NCBI RefSeq assembly: GCF_006376675.1
Contig: NZ_VEWK01000004.1
Location: 397,968 to 461,967 of the forward strand
Source of the DNA: Brucella pecoris
GTDB lineage: Bacteria; Pseudomonadota; Alphaproteobacteria; Rhizobiales; Rhizobiaceae
Length of the DNA stretch: 64,000 nt
Direction of reading: 5' to 3'
Part shown: positions 49,445 through 58,724 of the stretch, in pieces
How the letters are laid out: every line of letters begins with the position of its first letter
Position numbering within the stretch: position 1 is the first letter of the stretch
Program-made: the position numbers and the translations under genes
The notes under the pieces: model-generated
Told to the model about the DNA's origin: nothing
Database searches by the model: none
Seen by the model: only the letters and a program-made list of their open reading frames with translations

Positions 49445-49541
49445 AGCGCATCACGAAAAGTGTGAAACGGTTTTCGGAAATGATGGGCGTCAAAGCAAAT
49501 GACGAGAGCGCCGATCTGATTCAATCAGATCGGAAAGCGCC
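49445..49541. repeat. Palindromic intergenic repeat (Bru-RS/ORIP-like), copy F
   Basis: AGCGCATCACGAAAAGTGTG... is joined to AGAGCGCCGATCTGATTCAA with its TCAGATCG partner. The right outer arm is worn (GGAAAGCGCC). It lies between the divergent start of the SDR and the end of the PBP gene. Confidence 0.8.
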
Positions 49542-49613
49542 GGAACAAGCTTGCATCGAAGCTGCTTCACCTGATCGCGTAAAGGCCGCCTGTGGTGACG
49601 GCCCTTGCCGGTG

Positions 49614-51926
49614 CTACTGCGAATTGCCCATGATGATGTCGAGTAATGTCGTGGATTTTCCTGACTGCTGCGGCTGCCCGCCACCCACATCGCCAGGCGG
49701 CATCGGGCGGTAGTTTTCGTTGGCATTGGCAGGATATGTCGCAGCGCCGGGCTGTTCGGCAAGCGGGCGTCCTGTCTGGCCCGACTGCTGGATACCGCTG
49801 CGAACCGGAGAGTCCGGTGCTGGCGGCCAGTAGCCGTCATCACCATTGCCGGCGATAGGCTGATTGCCATAGGAATCCTGCGGCATCAGGCTGGGATCGT
49901 AAGGCGCATTCGGATCGATGCCGTCGCTGCCGCCGGGGACAACGTTCTGAATGTCGTAGTGGCCGGGAAGCTCGGCGATGGGCACGCCCTTGTGCGCTTC
50001 CTTCATGAAGTTTTTCCAGGCTGCAACGGGAAGGGTCGAGCCGAACACGCGCTTCATGCCCTTGCCGTCATCATTGCCGAACCATACGCCGGTCGTAAGG
50101 TTGGCCGTATAGCCGACAAACCATGCGTCACGGAAATTCTGGCTGGTGCCGGTCTTGCCTGCTGCGGGCCAGCCGAAGGCGGCACGCTTTGCCGTCCCAT
50201 CCTCAACCGTGCGCCGCAGCATCGCGTTCATCATGCCGACATTGCGCTCGTCGATGACACGCGGGCCGACGCCATCTTCCTTCTGATAAAGAACCTTGCC
50301 ATCCGAATCCGTCACATTGGTGATGAAATAGACCGGCGCGCGATAACCGCCATTGGCAAACGGCACATAGGCATCGGTCAGTTCCAGCAGCGTCACCTCC
50401 GATGTGCCAAGTGCCAGCGAGGCATTCGGTTCGAGTTTCGACTGCACGCCGAGCCGGTGTGCGGTGTCGATCACGGTCTGTGGGCCAACTTCCATCACGA
50501 GCTGAGCGGCAACGGAGTTCAACGAGTGGGAAAGTGCGGTCGCAAGCGTTACCTGTCCCATATACTTGCCGTTATCGTTGCTCGGCGTCCATTTGCCGAT
50601 GCGAACCGGGGCGTCATTGCGCACCGAGTCCGGCGTGCGGCCCTGTTCGAGTGCCGTCAGATAGACAAACGGTTTGAAGGAGGAAGCGGGCTGGCGGTGG
50701 GCGTCGGTAACACGGTCGAACTGGCTTGTGGCGTAATCGACACCGCCGACCATCGCACGAACCGCGCCAGTGCTGTCGATGGAAACAAGGGCGCCCTGGC
50801 TGGCATTCATCTTCTTCCCGCTTTGGGAAATCTGGTCCTTGATTGCCTCTTCGCCAGCGCGTTGCAGGTTGAGATCGATGGTGGTCTGGACGGTGATGTC
50901 GACCTTCGTTTCGCCGATCAGTTCGGGCAGTTCCGCGACGACCTTGTCGGCAACATAATTTTCCGAACCCTGCCAGTAGGATGGCGCACGCGTCATCGGT
51001 TCGCTTTCGGCGATGGCCATTTGGCTGTCGTCGATCATGCCTTCCTCTCGCATGGCGCCCAGTACCAGCTTGGCGCGCGCGGCGGCGGCTTCCGGATCGC
51101 GGGCCGGTGAAAGGCGCGAAGGTGCCTTCAGAAGACCAGCAAGCGTGGCCGCTTCCATCAGATTCACGTCCTTGGCCGGTTTGTTGAAATAGCGTCGCGA
51201 GGCCGCGTCGACGCCGAAAGCGCCGGAGCCGAGATAGACCCGGTTCAGATACATCTCCAGAATCTGATCCTTGGTGTATTTGTGCTCAAGCCACAATGCG
51301 AGCATGACTTCCTGCACCTTGCGCTCAAGCGTGCGGTCGGGAGAAAGAAACAGGTTCTTGGCAAGCTGTTGGGTAAGTGTGGAGCCGCCCTGAACGGCCC
51401 GGCCCGAAACGACATTGGTGACAACTGCGCGGGCAAGGCCGATGGGGTCTATGCCGAAATGCGAATAAAAGCGGCGGTCCTCAATGGCGATGACGGCTTT
51501 CGGGATGAAGGGTGACATCTCGTGCAGGCCTACGGCCTCGCCGCCGGTGGTACCGCGATTGGCAATCAGATTGCCGTTGACGTCGACGATGCGCACATTT
51601 GGCGGGCGATCAGGAATGGCCCAGTCAGTCGTCGGCGGCATCTTGGCGGCGAAATAGACCAGCATACCCGCAAAGGCGATGCCGCCCCATAATCCCAGCA
51701 CGAGGCACCAGTAGATCGACCGACGCAGAAAGCCGAAGAAGCCGCGCGGTGTCTTCTTGCCGCGCCGCGAGGAGCGCGGTTCCGGTTCATCGGATTGCCT
51801 GCGTCGGCGCTGCTGCTTGCGAGCCATGCGGTCCTCCTCGTCGACGCGAAAAACCTCATCATCTTTTTTCTCTTCGCCACCGAAGGAAGGTTCGATACGC
51901 CGGTTCTTGTCGTCACGCGATGCCAT
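49614..51926 (-). CDS. Class A penicillin-binding protein (PBP1A/1C type)
   Basis: A 770-residue bifunctional peptidoglycan synthase. A charged cytoplasmic tail with many Arg and Gln precedes one helix (about residues 64-85). The glycosyltransferase domain has AIEDRRFYSHFGID with the catalytic Glu near 148 and GGSTLTQQLAKNLF. The transpeptidase domain has SSFK near 414, SLN in SHSLNSVAAQ, and KTGTS near 586. The C-terminal ~110 residues are Gly/Pro/Gln-rich. The start at 51926 (MASRDDKN) is preferred over one 36 bp upstream. Confidence 0.93.
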   Translation of the reverse strand: MASRDDKNRRIEPSFGGEEKKDDEVFRVDEEDRMARKQQRRRRQSDEPEPRSSRRGKKTPRGFFGFLRRSIYWCLVLGLWGGIAFAGMLVYFAAKMPPTTDWAIPDRPPNVRIVDVNGNLIANRGTTGGEAVGLHEMSPFIPKAVIAIEDRRFYSHFGIDPIGLARAVVTNVVSGRAVQGGSTLTQQLAKNLFLSPDRTLERKVQEVMLALWLEHKYTKDQILEMYLNRVYLGSGAFGVDAASRRYFNKPAKDVNLMEAATLAGLLKAPSRLSPARDPEAAAARAKLVLGAMREEGMIDDSQMAIAESEPMTRAPSYWQGSENYVADKVVAELPELIGETKVDITVQTTIDLNLQRAGEEAIKDQISQSGKKMNASQGALVSIDSTGAVRAMVGGVDYATSQFDRVTDAHRQPASSFKPFVYLTALEQGRTPDSVRNDAPVRIGKWTPSNDNGKYMGQVTLATALSHSLNSVAAQLVMEVGPQTVIDTAHRLGVQSKLEPNASLALGTSEVTLLELTDAYVPFANGGYRAPVYFITNVTDSDGKVLYQKEDGVGPRVIDERNVGMMNAMLRRTVEDGTAKRAAFGWPAAGKTGTSQNFRDAWFVGYTANLTTGVWFGNDDGKGMKRVFGSTLPVAAWKNFMKEAHKGVPIAELPGHYDIQNVVPGGSDGIDPNAPYDPSLMPQDSYGNQPIAGNGDDGYWPPAPDSPVRSGIQQSGQTGRPLAEQPGAATYPANANENYRPMPPGDVGGGQPQQSGKSTTLLDIIMGNSQ

Positions 51927-52094
51927 ATCAGCCTGGATCCGCCCACCCGTTCGCCGGTCCAATCGTGATGCTGACCGGTCATTTTGAATAATGCTTGCGT
52001 GCTTTACGGGATTTTGTGCCGCAAAAGCAAATAAGGGCCTAATCCGGTGCAGGGTAAATGCGGCAGTTTAAAGGGACGTAAATCATCCATACAC

Positions 52095-52125
52095 AAAAAA
52101 GGCCCCGCAGGAGCGGGGCCTTTCT
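52095..52125 (-). terminator. Terminator of the first Omp gene
   Basis: A perfect stem of GGCCCCGC / GCGGGGCC with an AAAAAA run at 52095-52100, which becomes TTTTTT on the minus strand after the stem. Confidence 0.88.
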
Positions 52126-52148
52126 CATCATTGTAAGCCTGACTGTGC

Positions 52149-52874
52149 TTAGAACTTGTAAGCGACACCGAGGCGGATGTCGTTCGTGGTGAACTTGTTA
52201 CTGGTACCGATGGTATCGTCGCTTCCAGCATAAAAGTTCTTCTTGCCAAAGTCAGTGTAGCGATATTCAAGGCGAAGAATGACGTTGTCCGTAGCGGCGT
52301 AGTCGAGACCGGTTCCGATCGTCCATCCAGTCATCGTTTTGCTGCTGCTATAGCTGTCGTCTCCACTGCGCAACGAGGTTTTCACATTGCCGAAAGCCAC
52401 GCCGCCAGCGATGTAGGGCATGAAACGGTCAATTGCGTAACCGACACGACCGCGAACGGCACCAGACCATTGCAGCTTCGATTCAAGAGAAACTTTCCCC
52501 TCCAAATCGGGATCGAATTCACTGTGGGACTTTTTCAAGTTGCCATAATTGAAGTCGCCGTCAGCGCCAAGAATGACATTGTTTCCGATATCGAAATTAT
52601 AACCGGCGTAAACCCCGCCGAGAAAGCCATTTGGCTTAAGGGAACCCGAACCTAGCGTGTCTGGGTCCGTCGGATCTGGATTCTCCTTGAATTTCGACTT
52701 GCCGAAGCCATAACCGACCTGGCCGCCGATGTAAGCTCCGCTCCACGAGAAGGACGGAGCCAGGATCGGGGCGGCGGCTGGCGCATAATCCTGTTGCACA
52801 AGATCGGCCGCATTTGCACCGGATGCCGCTACGACAGCGAATACGGACGCAATAGCAAATGCCTTTATAGTCAT
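52149..52874 (-). CDS. Omp25/Omp31-family outer-membrane beta-barrel protein, copy 1
   Basis: A 241-residue outer-membrane protein. Signal peptide residues 1-22 end GANAAD. The mature protein has the family ending IRLGVAYKF with terminal Phe, a recognised outer-membrane insertion signal, and the repeated FSWSGAYIGGQVGYGFGKS and MPYIAGGVAFGNV barrel segments. The family includes Brucella Omp25 and Omp31, which are major surface antigens; Omp31 binds hemin. It is the most diverged of three tandem copies here, with an extra acidic loop PDPTDPDTLGSGS. Confidence 0.9.
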   Translation of the reverse strand: MTIKAFAIASVFAVVAASGANAADLVQQDYAPAAAPILAPSFSWSGAYIGGQVGYGFGKSKFKENPDPTDPDTLGSGSLKPNGFLGGVYAGYNFDIGNNVILGADGDFNYGNLKKSHSEFDPDLEGKVSLESKLQWSGAVRGRVGYAIDRFMPYIAGGVAFGNVKTSLRSGDDSYSSSKTMTGWTIGTGLDYAATDNVILRLEYRYTDFGKKNFYAGSDDTIGTSNKFTTNDIRLGVAYKF

Positions 52875-53121
52875 AATTTACTCCTGAAAAATTATTTTAT
52901 TTAAGAAACATCGGCCTTATACAGTGCTAGATCAGAAATGTATGTATTATAAATGCAACACTAATATAGTTTAGATATATAAAATTTAACTACATAAGGA
53001 GTGCTTGCGATTAACATTGGGCTTGTTTCAAGATATATTAAATTGCTCACAATTTTACTGTAATTGAACTGGAAATACACGAGCTTGAGAGTTGGCGTCA
53101 CCAGAGCTATAGGCATGACAT

Positions 53122-53150
53122 AAAAAAAGCCCCGCAAAGCGGGGCTTTCA
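53122..53150 (-). terminator. Terminator of the second Omp gene
   Basis: AAAAAAAGCCCCGC / GCGGGGCTTT, minus-strand T-run from 53122-53128. Confidence 0.88.
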
Positions 53151-53168
53151 AATGCAGCGGAAGCTTGA

Positions 53169-53858
53169 TCAGAACTTGTAGGCGACACCGAGGCGGATGT
53201 CGTTGGTCTTGAACGAGCCACGGGTGTTGATGTCCCCCAGGCCGAAATCCTTGTTGCCGAAATCAGTGTAGCGATATTCGAGACGGAGCAGAATATTGTC
53301 GGTTGCAGCGTAATCAACGCCGGTGCCAACAGTCCAGCCGGTCAAGGTCTTGTCGCTATTATAGTTGCTGCCGCCGATATTGAGCGAGTTCTTCACGCCA
53401 CCAAAGGCGACACCGCCGGCGATGTAAGGCATGAAGCGGTCAACGGCATAGCCGGCACGTGCGCGAACGGCGCCGGACCACTGTAGTTTCGTCTCAGCCG
53501 AAGTCTGAACAGCCCTGCCGTTCGAGATATAGTCGTGCGACTTCTTCATGTCATTATAATCGAAGTTGCCGTCGACGCCGAGAATGACGTTGTTGCCCAT
53601 GTCGAAATTGTAACCGGCATAGACGCCGCCGATAAAGCCGTTCGGCTTGAATTCGCTGGACTGTTCCGCGGACTTGTTGTCAAGCTTGGCGCGGCCCCAG
53701 CCCCAGCCAACTTCACCACCGATATATGCGCCGCCCCATGAGAAGGCAGGAGCTGCGATTGGAGCTGGTTCCTGCGAAACGATTGCGTCCGCTGCATAGG
53801 CGCCGGTGCTGGCAACAACTGCGAGCAGGGATGCACCGAATAAAATTCTGAACTTCAT
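53169..53858 (-). CDS. Omp25/Omp31-family outer-membrane beta-barrel protein, copy 2
   Basis: A 229-residue outer-membrane protein with signal peptide MKFRILFGASLLAVVASTGA ending AYAAD. Landmarks are FSWGGAYIGGEVGWGWGRA, MPYIAGGVAFGGVKNS and the C-terminal IRLGVAYKF. It shares about half or more of its positions by eye with the other two copies. The upstream spacer of ~275 bp is extremely AT-rich. Confidence 0.9.
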   Translation of the reverse strand: MKFRILFGASLLAVVASTGAYAADAIVSQEPAPIAAPAFSWGGAYIGGEVGWGWGRAKLDNKSAEQSSEFKPNGFIGGVYAGYNFDMGNNVILGVDGNFDYNDMKKSHDYISNGRAVQTSAETKLQWSGAVRARAGYAVDRFMPYIAGGVAFGGVKNSLNIGGSNYNSDKTLTGWTVGTGVDYAATDNILLRLEYRYTDFGNKDFGLGDINTRGSFKTNDIRLGVAYKF

Positions 53859-54083
53859 CGAAAACTCCTATAAATATAATCGATATAGCATCGTATATAG
53901 TATTTATGCATGGAAACGTATGTAACATAATAGCAACACAAGTATTGTATTATAATTTCTTTATATATTAATATTTACTACTATAATTTGTATTATTTAT
54001 ATATCTCTATATAAATAGAATATAAGATTTATATTTTAGTTATATTTAAGGTTACCCGCAAGAATTTCAAAACCTGATTAACG
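53859..54083. promoter_or_regulatory. Very AT-rich spacer upstream of Omp copy 2
   Basis: Most of 53870-54055 consists of A and T, with long stretches such as TTATATATTAATATTTACTA, in a genome that is otherwise about 57-60% GC by eye. It holds the promoter of Omp copy 2 and no gene. Such DNA is typical of bent or silenced promoters. Confidence 0.55.
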
Positions 54084-54113
54084 AAAAAAGGCCCCGCAAT
54101 GCGGGGCCCTTTT
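54084..54113 (-). terminator. Terminator of the third Omp gene
   Basis: AAAAAAGGCCCCGC and GCGGGGCCC with an AT loop; minus-strand T-run from 54084. Confidence 0.88.
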
Positions 54114-54133
54114 CAAGATATGTTCAACCGGAA

Positions 54134-54826
54134 CTAGAACTTGTATGCGACACCGAGGCGAACTTCATTGGTCTTGAAGTCCTGATTGATGTTCAGGCCG
54201 CCGAAGTCGATATCCTTGTCACCATAGTCGGTGTAGCGATATTCAAGGCGAACGATCAGGTTATCGGTTGCCGCATAGTCCACGCCAGCGCCTGCGGTCC
54301 AGCCGGTAAGCGTCTTGCTTTCGGAGAAGCTGCCAACGCCGTCAATGCTGCCGCTGTTCTTGATGTTGCCAAAGGCCACACCACCGGCAAGGTAAGGCAT
54401 GAAGCGATCAACCGCATAACCGACACGGGCGCGAACGGCACCGGACCAGCGAAGCTTGGTTTCGAAGTCGCCAACGTTTTCGTCATTCCCGTCGTAAACA
54501 TTGATACCCTTGGAGACGTCGTTATAGGTCACGTCACCGTCGATACCGAGAACGATGCTGTTGCCGAGGTCGAAGTTATAACCGGCATAAACGCCACCGA
54601 GGAAACCGTCCGGCTTGACATTGCCATAGCTGTAAATGTCGCCATCAAAGTTCGACTTGCCCCAGCCATAGCCGATCTGGCCACCGATGTAAGCGCCGTT
54701 CCAGGTAAAGGTCGGTGCGATCACAACCGGAGCTGGTTCCTGTTCGATCACAGCGTCGGCAGCCTTTGCGCCCGTGGCGGCCACAAGGGCGACAGTCGAT
54801 GCAAGAAGAAGGGCCTTGAGCTTCAT
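54134..54826 (-). CDS. Omp25/Omp31-family outer-membrane beta-barrel protein, copy 3
   Basis: A 230-residue outer-membrane protein. Signal peptide MKLKALLLASTVALVAATGA ends AKAAD, and the mature part has FTWNGAYIGGQIGYGWGKS and the end VRLGVAYKF. The ATG at 54826 has AGGAGG upstream; an ATG at 54859 is in frame but lies before it. It is the copy nearest the divergent acyltransferase gene. The three genes are equally oriented and each is separately terminated, which suggests separate control. Confidence 0.9.
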   Translation of the reverse strand: MKLKALLLASTVALVAATGAKAADAVIEQEPAPVVIAPTFTWNGAYIGGQIGYGWGKSNFDGDIYSYGNVKPDGFLGGVYAGYNFDLGNSIVLGIDGDVTYNDVSKGINVYDGNDENVGDFETKLRWSGAVRARVGYAVDRFMPYLAGGVAFGNIKNSGSIDGVGSFSESKTLTGWTAGAGVDYAATDNLIVRLEYRYTDYGDKDIDFGGLNINQDFKTNEVRLGVAYKF

Positions 54827-55079
54827 GATAAACCTCCTGAAGGAAAGTCTCAGAACCAATATTTATCTCTAATATAAGCGATTGCTGTCAAATGTCTGTA
54901 GCAAACGGGACACATCAAGGGGAATGTCGTCCAAGCATTACACGTTCCCGTGAGTGCTCTGAGAGGAGTCGTGATATGAGTCCGGCGCAATATGGCGCAG
55001 GCTTGCACTCGCTGTTCGGGATGTAATTCCACTGCCGTTCACGTTATAGAAGGCGACAGAACTTGCAGGGGAAACGGAA

Positions 55080-56195
55080 ATGCATGATGCGACCGGCATA
55101 AAAAGGCGGATCGACTGGGTCGATATTGCCAAGGGCATCTGCATCATCTTCGTGGTCATGATGCATTCCACGCTCGGCGTGGAAAAAGCAGCCGGTGCGC
55201 AGGGCTGGATGCACTATGTGGTCGCCTTCGCCAAGCCGTTCCGAATGCCGGATTTTTTCATGATATCAGGCCTCTTCCTCAGGCTTGTCATTGACAGGCC
55301 GTGGCGGCACTATCTTGACCGTAAAGTCGTGCATTTTCTCTACTTCTATATTCTGTGGCTGACGATCCAGTTCGCTTTCAAGGCACCGGGTATCGCCAGT
55401 GAAGCCGGAATCCTTGGTATCGTGAATGCCTATCTGATGGCATTCATCGAGCCGTTCGGGACACTCTGGTTCATCTATATCCTGCCGGTTTTCTTCATCG
55501 CGACACGGCTTTTGAAGCATGTGCCGGTGGGGGTGACCTTTACGACGCTGGCATTTCTGGAAATCTTGCCGATCCATACAGGCTGGGTCATGGTGGATGA
55601 GTTCTGCTCGCGCTTCGTCTATTTCTATGCGGGATATGCCTTTGCTCCCGCCATTTTCCGGGCCGCAGACTGGCTGCGTCAGCGCCCGCTGATCGGTATT
55701 GTCGGATTGCTCGTCTGGGGTTTTATCGAATACAAGCTCGTCTTCATGCCGGTGCCGGAAAGCCTGGCCGCGTTGATAACGCCTGCAGGCGATCTTCTGG
55801 ATGGGCGTGGGGCTGTCAGCGATCTGCCGGTTGTTTCACTTCTCTTGGGGTTGGTGGGCGCGCTGGCGATTATTTCGATCTCTTCGCTTCTCAGCCTTCT
55901 GCCCGCACGCAACTGGTTGCACCGAGGGTTGAGCTGGCTCGGCGCACATTCAATCGTCGTCTATCTGGCATTCTTCCTGCCGATGGCCATTGCCCGCACG
56001 GTGCTGTTGAAACTTGGCATCGGCGATATCGGCACAATCTCACTTCTGACGACAGCGAGCGGCGTCATTGGCCCGGTCATGCTTTATGGCCTTATCCAGT
56101 GGAGCGGCTATGGACAGTTTCTGTTCCGCCGCCCGACATGGGCCTATATCGATCAGGTGCCGCAAAAGAAAACGGCGGCTACCGCCGCCGTTTAA
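55080..56195 (+). CDS. Acyltransferase 3 family membrane protein
   Basis: A 371-residue inner-membrane protein with ten or so helices. It opens RIDWVDIAKGICIIFVVMMHS, the acyltransferase-3 signature whose histidine is catalytic, and continues with AFAKPFRMPDFFMISGLFLR and GTLWFIYILPVFFI. Such enzymes add acetyl or succinyl groups to glycans, including OpgC-type modification of periplasmic glucans. A role on the cyclic glucan made by Cgs (about 12 kb away) is possible but unproved. It is divergent from the Omp genes. Confidence 0.88.
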   Translation: MHDATGIKRRIDWVDIAKGICIIFVVMMHSTLGVEKAAGAQGWMHYVVAFAKPFRMPDFFMISGLFLRLVIDRPWRHYLDRKVVHFLYFYILWLTIQFAFKAPGIASEAGILGIVNAYLMAFIEPFGTLWFIYILPVFFIATRLLKHVPVGVTFTTLAFLEILPIHTGWVMVDEFCSRFVYFYAGYAFAPAIFRAADWLRQRPLIGIVGLLVWGFIEYKLVFMPVPESLAALITPAGDLLDGRGAVSDLPVVSLLLGLVGALAIISISSLLSLLPARNWLHRGLSWLGAHSIVVYLAFFLPMAIARTVLLKLGIGDIGTISLLTTASGVIGPVMLYGLIQWSGYGQFLFRRPTWAYIDQVPQKKTAATAAV

Positions 56196-56217
56196 TTTCG
56201 AGTTCGGATATCTTCGC

Positions 56218-56835
56218 TCAGCTATGGGCGAAGATATCGTCTTCCGGCCAGCCCATCAGATCAAGCTCCGAGCGCGTCGGCAGGAACTTGAAACAGGCTT
56301 CGGCCTGCTTGGCGCGACCGTCGCGTTCAAGCCGCTGTTCGAGCACGGCTTTCAGGCGATGTAGATAGAGCACGTCGGAAGCCGCGTATTCGAGCTGCGC
56401 CTGCGAGAGAATATCCGCTGCCCAGTCCGAAGACTGTTGCTGCTTGGAAATCGAGACGTCGAGAAGCTCGTTGCAAAGCTCTTTCAGGCCGTGGCGGTCT
56501 GTATAGGTGCGGGTCAGCTTCGATGCGATCTTGGTGCAGAACACAGGCTGCGGCATGGTACCGAAAGCGTGCGCCAGCACGGCCAGATCAAAGCGGCCGA
56601 AATGAAAGATCTTGGTGATCGAGCGATCCTTCAAAAGCTTGACCAGATTGGGCGCCTTCTTCTGGCCGGCTTCAATCTGGATCACGTCTGCGGTGCCATC
56701 GCCGGGCGAAATCTGCACGACACAGAGCCGGTCGCGATGTGGGTTCAGGCCCAGCGTTTCGGTGTCGATAGCGACTGCGTCGACCTGATAATTGTCGAGG
56801 TTCGGCAGATCGTTTTTATGAAAACGGATAGTCAT
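56218..56835 (-). CDS. RNase D-like 3'-5' exonuclease (DEDDy)
   Basis: A 205-residue single-domain exonuclease. Exo I is AVAIDTETLGL near residue 18, Exo II FHFGRFDLAVLA, and Exo III YAASDVLYLHRL (Asp and Tyr). It has no HRDC domains, so it is a short RNase D-like protein as in many alphaproteobacteria. The ATG at 56835 is chosen; the open frame continues upstream through the duplicated end of the peptidase gene. Its target RNA is unknown. Confidence 0.87.
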   Translation of the reverse strand: MTIRFHKNDLPNLDNYQVDAVAIDTETLGLNPHRDRLCVVQISPGDGTADVIQIEAGQKKAPNLVKLLKDRSITKIFHFGRFDLAVLAHAFGTMPQPVFCTKIASKLTRTYTDRHGLKELCNELLDVSISKQQQSSDWAADILSQAQLEYAASDVLYLHRLKAVLEQRLERDGRAKQAEACFKFLPTRSELDLMGWPEDDIFAHS

Positions 56836-56845
56836 CTCGTGTCCC

Positions 56846-56913
56846 TTATTTGGCAGCGATAGCGGCCATAATTCTGGCCTTACTTGGCGGCAATGGCCGC
56901 CATAATTCTGGCC
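56846..56913. repeat. 34-bp tandem duplication at the end of the peptidase gene
   Basis: Two adjacent 34-bp copies (56846-56879 and 56880-56913) differ at about five bases. Both begin TTA, the stop codon in reverse, and end CATAATTCTGGCC. Only the second copy is used by the peptidase gene; the first is the spacer before the exonuclease. Confidence 0.85.
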
Positions 56914-58277
56914 CATGAGCGCTGGCCCTTGTGGAAGGAGTTCAGCTCGTACTTTTCATTGGGCGAGTGGATGCGGTCATCCTCAAGGCCGAAGCCGACC
57001 AGCAGCGATTCCATACCAAGGAACTTGTCGAAGTCGCCGACAATCGGGATCGATCCACCCATGGCGATCAGCACGGCTGGCTTCGGCCATTCGTCGGAAA
57101 GCGCATCCTTGGCCTTGGAAACCAGCGGAGAATCATAGGGTAGCTGGATGGCAGGTGAGCCGCCATGCGGATGGAATTCCACCGAGCAATCGGCTGGGAT
57201 ACGTTCCTTGACGAATGTACGGAAGGCTTCGCGAATCTTGGCGGGGTCTTGGCTGTGCACGAGGCGGAAGGAAACCTTGGCGGAAGCTTCCGCCGCGATG
57301 ACGGTCTTGAAGCCTTCGCCGGTATAGCCGCCGATAATGCCGTTGACTTCCGCCGTCGGACGCGCCCATGTCAGTTCCAGCACACTGCGGTCTTTTTCGC
57401 CGGATGGAATGGACAGCCCGATCGGGCCGAGGAAGTTTTCAGCCGTGCGACCAAGGCTTTCCCATGACTTCAGAATCTGTGTCGGCGTTTCTTCCACGCC
57501 GTCGTAGAAGTTGGGAACCGTCACGCGTCCGGTTTCGTCATGCAGGTCAGCCAGAATTTTAGTCAGGATGTGGATCGGGTTTGCTGCAGCGCCGCCGAAG
57601 AAGCCGGAATGCAGATCGCGGTCAGCAGCCTTGATGACGATTTCCTCGCCAACCAGCCCGCGCAGTCCGACGCTGATGGCTGGCGTTTCCGCGTCCCACA
57701 TGGCCGTGTCGCAGACAAGCGCCACATCGGCCTTCAGCTCTTCCTTATTGGCATCCAGGAAAGGCTTCAGCGACGGCGAGCCGGATTCTTCCTCGCCTTC
57801 AAACAGGAGCGTGACCTTGACCGGCAAATTGCCGTTGATCGCCTTATAGGCGCGGCAGGCTTCCACAAAGGTCATGAGCTGGCCCTTGTCGTCGGACGTG
57901 CCGCGACCGGTCAGAATCTTGCGGCCATTACCCACGTCCTTGATCGCGGGGGCAAACGGGTCGTTTTCCCACAGGTTCAGCGGGTCGACCGGCTGCACGT
58001 CATAATGACCGTAGAACAGCACATGCGGCGCGTCGGGTGTTGCACCTTCGTGATGGGCAACAACCATCGGGTGGCCGGGCGTATCGCGCACACTGGCATC
58101 GAAGCCGATCGTCTTCAGATCCTCGACCAGCCATTCCGCAGCCTTGCGGCAATCGGCCTTGTAGGCCGGATCGGTGGAAATCGATTTGATCCGCAGAAGA
58201 TCGAACAGGCGATCGAGGCTCTTGTCGAGATTGGTGTCGAGATGGGTAAGGACTTTGTCGAGCGATTGCGCGGACAT
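56880..58277 (-). CDS. M20 family metallopeptidase (dipeptidase/carboxypeptidase-like)
   Basis: A 465-residue zinc peptidase. The metal motif HVLFYGHYDVQPVDP supplies His and Asp near residue 85, GRGTSDDKGQLMTFVEA the second Asp, and LLFEGEEESGSPSL the catalytic Glu pair; the dimerisation domain lies in the middle. The CNDP-like layout points to dipeptide or acyl-amino-acid cleavage. The ATG at 58277 is chosen. A candidate small RNA or leader lies 140-220 bp before the start. Confidence 0.92.
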   Translation of the reverse strand: MSAQSLDKVLTHLDTNLDKSLDRLFDLLRIKSISTDPAYKADCRKAAEWLVEDLKTIGFDASVRDTPGHPMVVAHHEGATPDAPHVLFYGHYDVQPVDPLNLWENDPFAPAIKDVGNGRKILTGRGTSDDKGQLMTFVEACRAYKAINGNLPVKVTLLFEGEEESGSPSLKPFLDANKEELKADVALVCDTAMWDAETPAISVGLRGLVGEEIVIKAADRDLHSGFFGGAAANPIHILTKILADLHDETGRVTVPNFYDGVEETPTQILKSWESLGRTAENFLGPIGLSIPSGEKDRSVLELTWARPTAEVNGIIGGYTGEGFKTVIAAEASAKVSFRLVHSQDPAKIREAFRTFVKERIPADCSVEFHPHGGSPAIQLPYDSPLVSKAKDALSDEWPKPAVLIAMGGSIPIVGDFDKFLGMESLLVGFGLEDDRIHSPNEKYELNSFHKGQRSWARIMAAIAAK

Positions 58278-58413
58278 GGATGCTCCCTGATGTATCAAAA
58301 ACTGGACCTGTCGAAAAAATTTGGACGAGTCGAAGAAAACTGGCGGCACAGTACAACCAGCATCATCAAGAAGAAACCTAATTTGAGAGAAGGCCGCCCT
58401 TCAGAAAATGAAT

Positions 58414-58500
58414 TGGCCGCTACGGTGAGGGGGTTACCGTAACGGCCATATCACTACACTCAAAGCGGCAGCCCGGAGAGGGGAATGAGGCTGCCGCCAA
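58414..58500 (-). ncRNA. Two tandem hairpins with C-rich loops; candidate RNA
   Basis: Between the peptidase and polA (58278-58782, 505 bp without a gene) a hairpin at 58414-58448 pairs GGCCG..ACGGT with ACCGT..CGGCC. A second at 58465-58497 pairs GCGGCAGCC with GGCTGCCGC exactly. On the minus strand both loops are C-rich (CCCCCTC and TTCCCCTCTCC), like anti-Shine-Dalgarno sites. The following AATTCATTTTC is a weak tail. It may be a small RNA or the peptidase leader. Confidence 0.33.
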
Positions 58501-58724
58501 CATCCGGCATCCAACGGGGGACGGGTCAGAAAACCGGCGACCGACGAACTGTCGATGACCTGAATTTGGCCTTTCAACTGTGGCTATTCAAGGGCACGGA
58601 AGATTACAAATCTGTAACAAACGTGTGATCGCGAGGTGATGGATTTTCTTTCACGTGGACGGATGTTTCTCCTGACACGGGGGCGGTTTCCTTTATGGCC
58701 GCTTTCCTTTAATTCTGAAGTAAT

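Noticed and set aside
52149..54826. Omp copies as pseudogene debris
   Set aside because: All three are intact, with signal peptides, terminal Phe and terminators.
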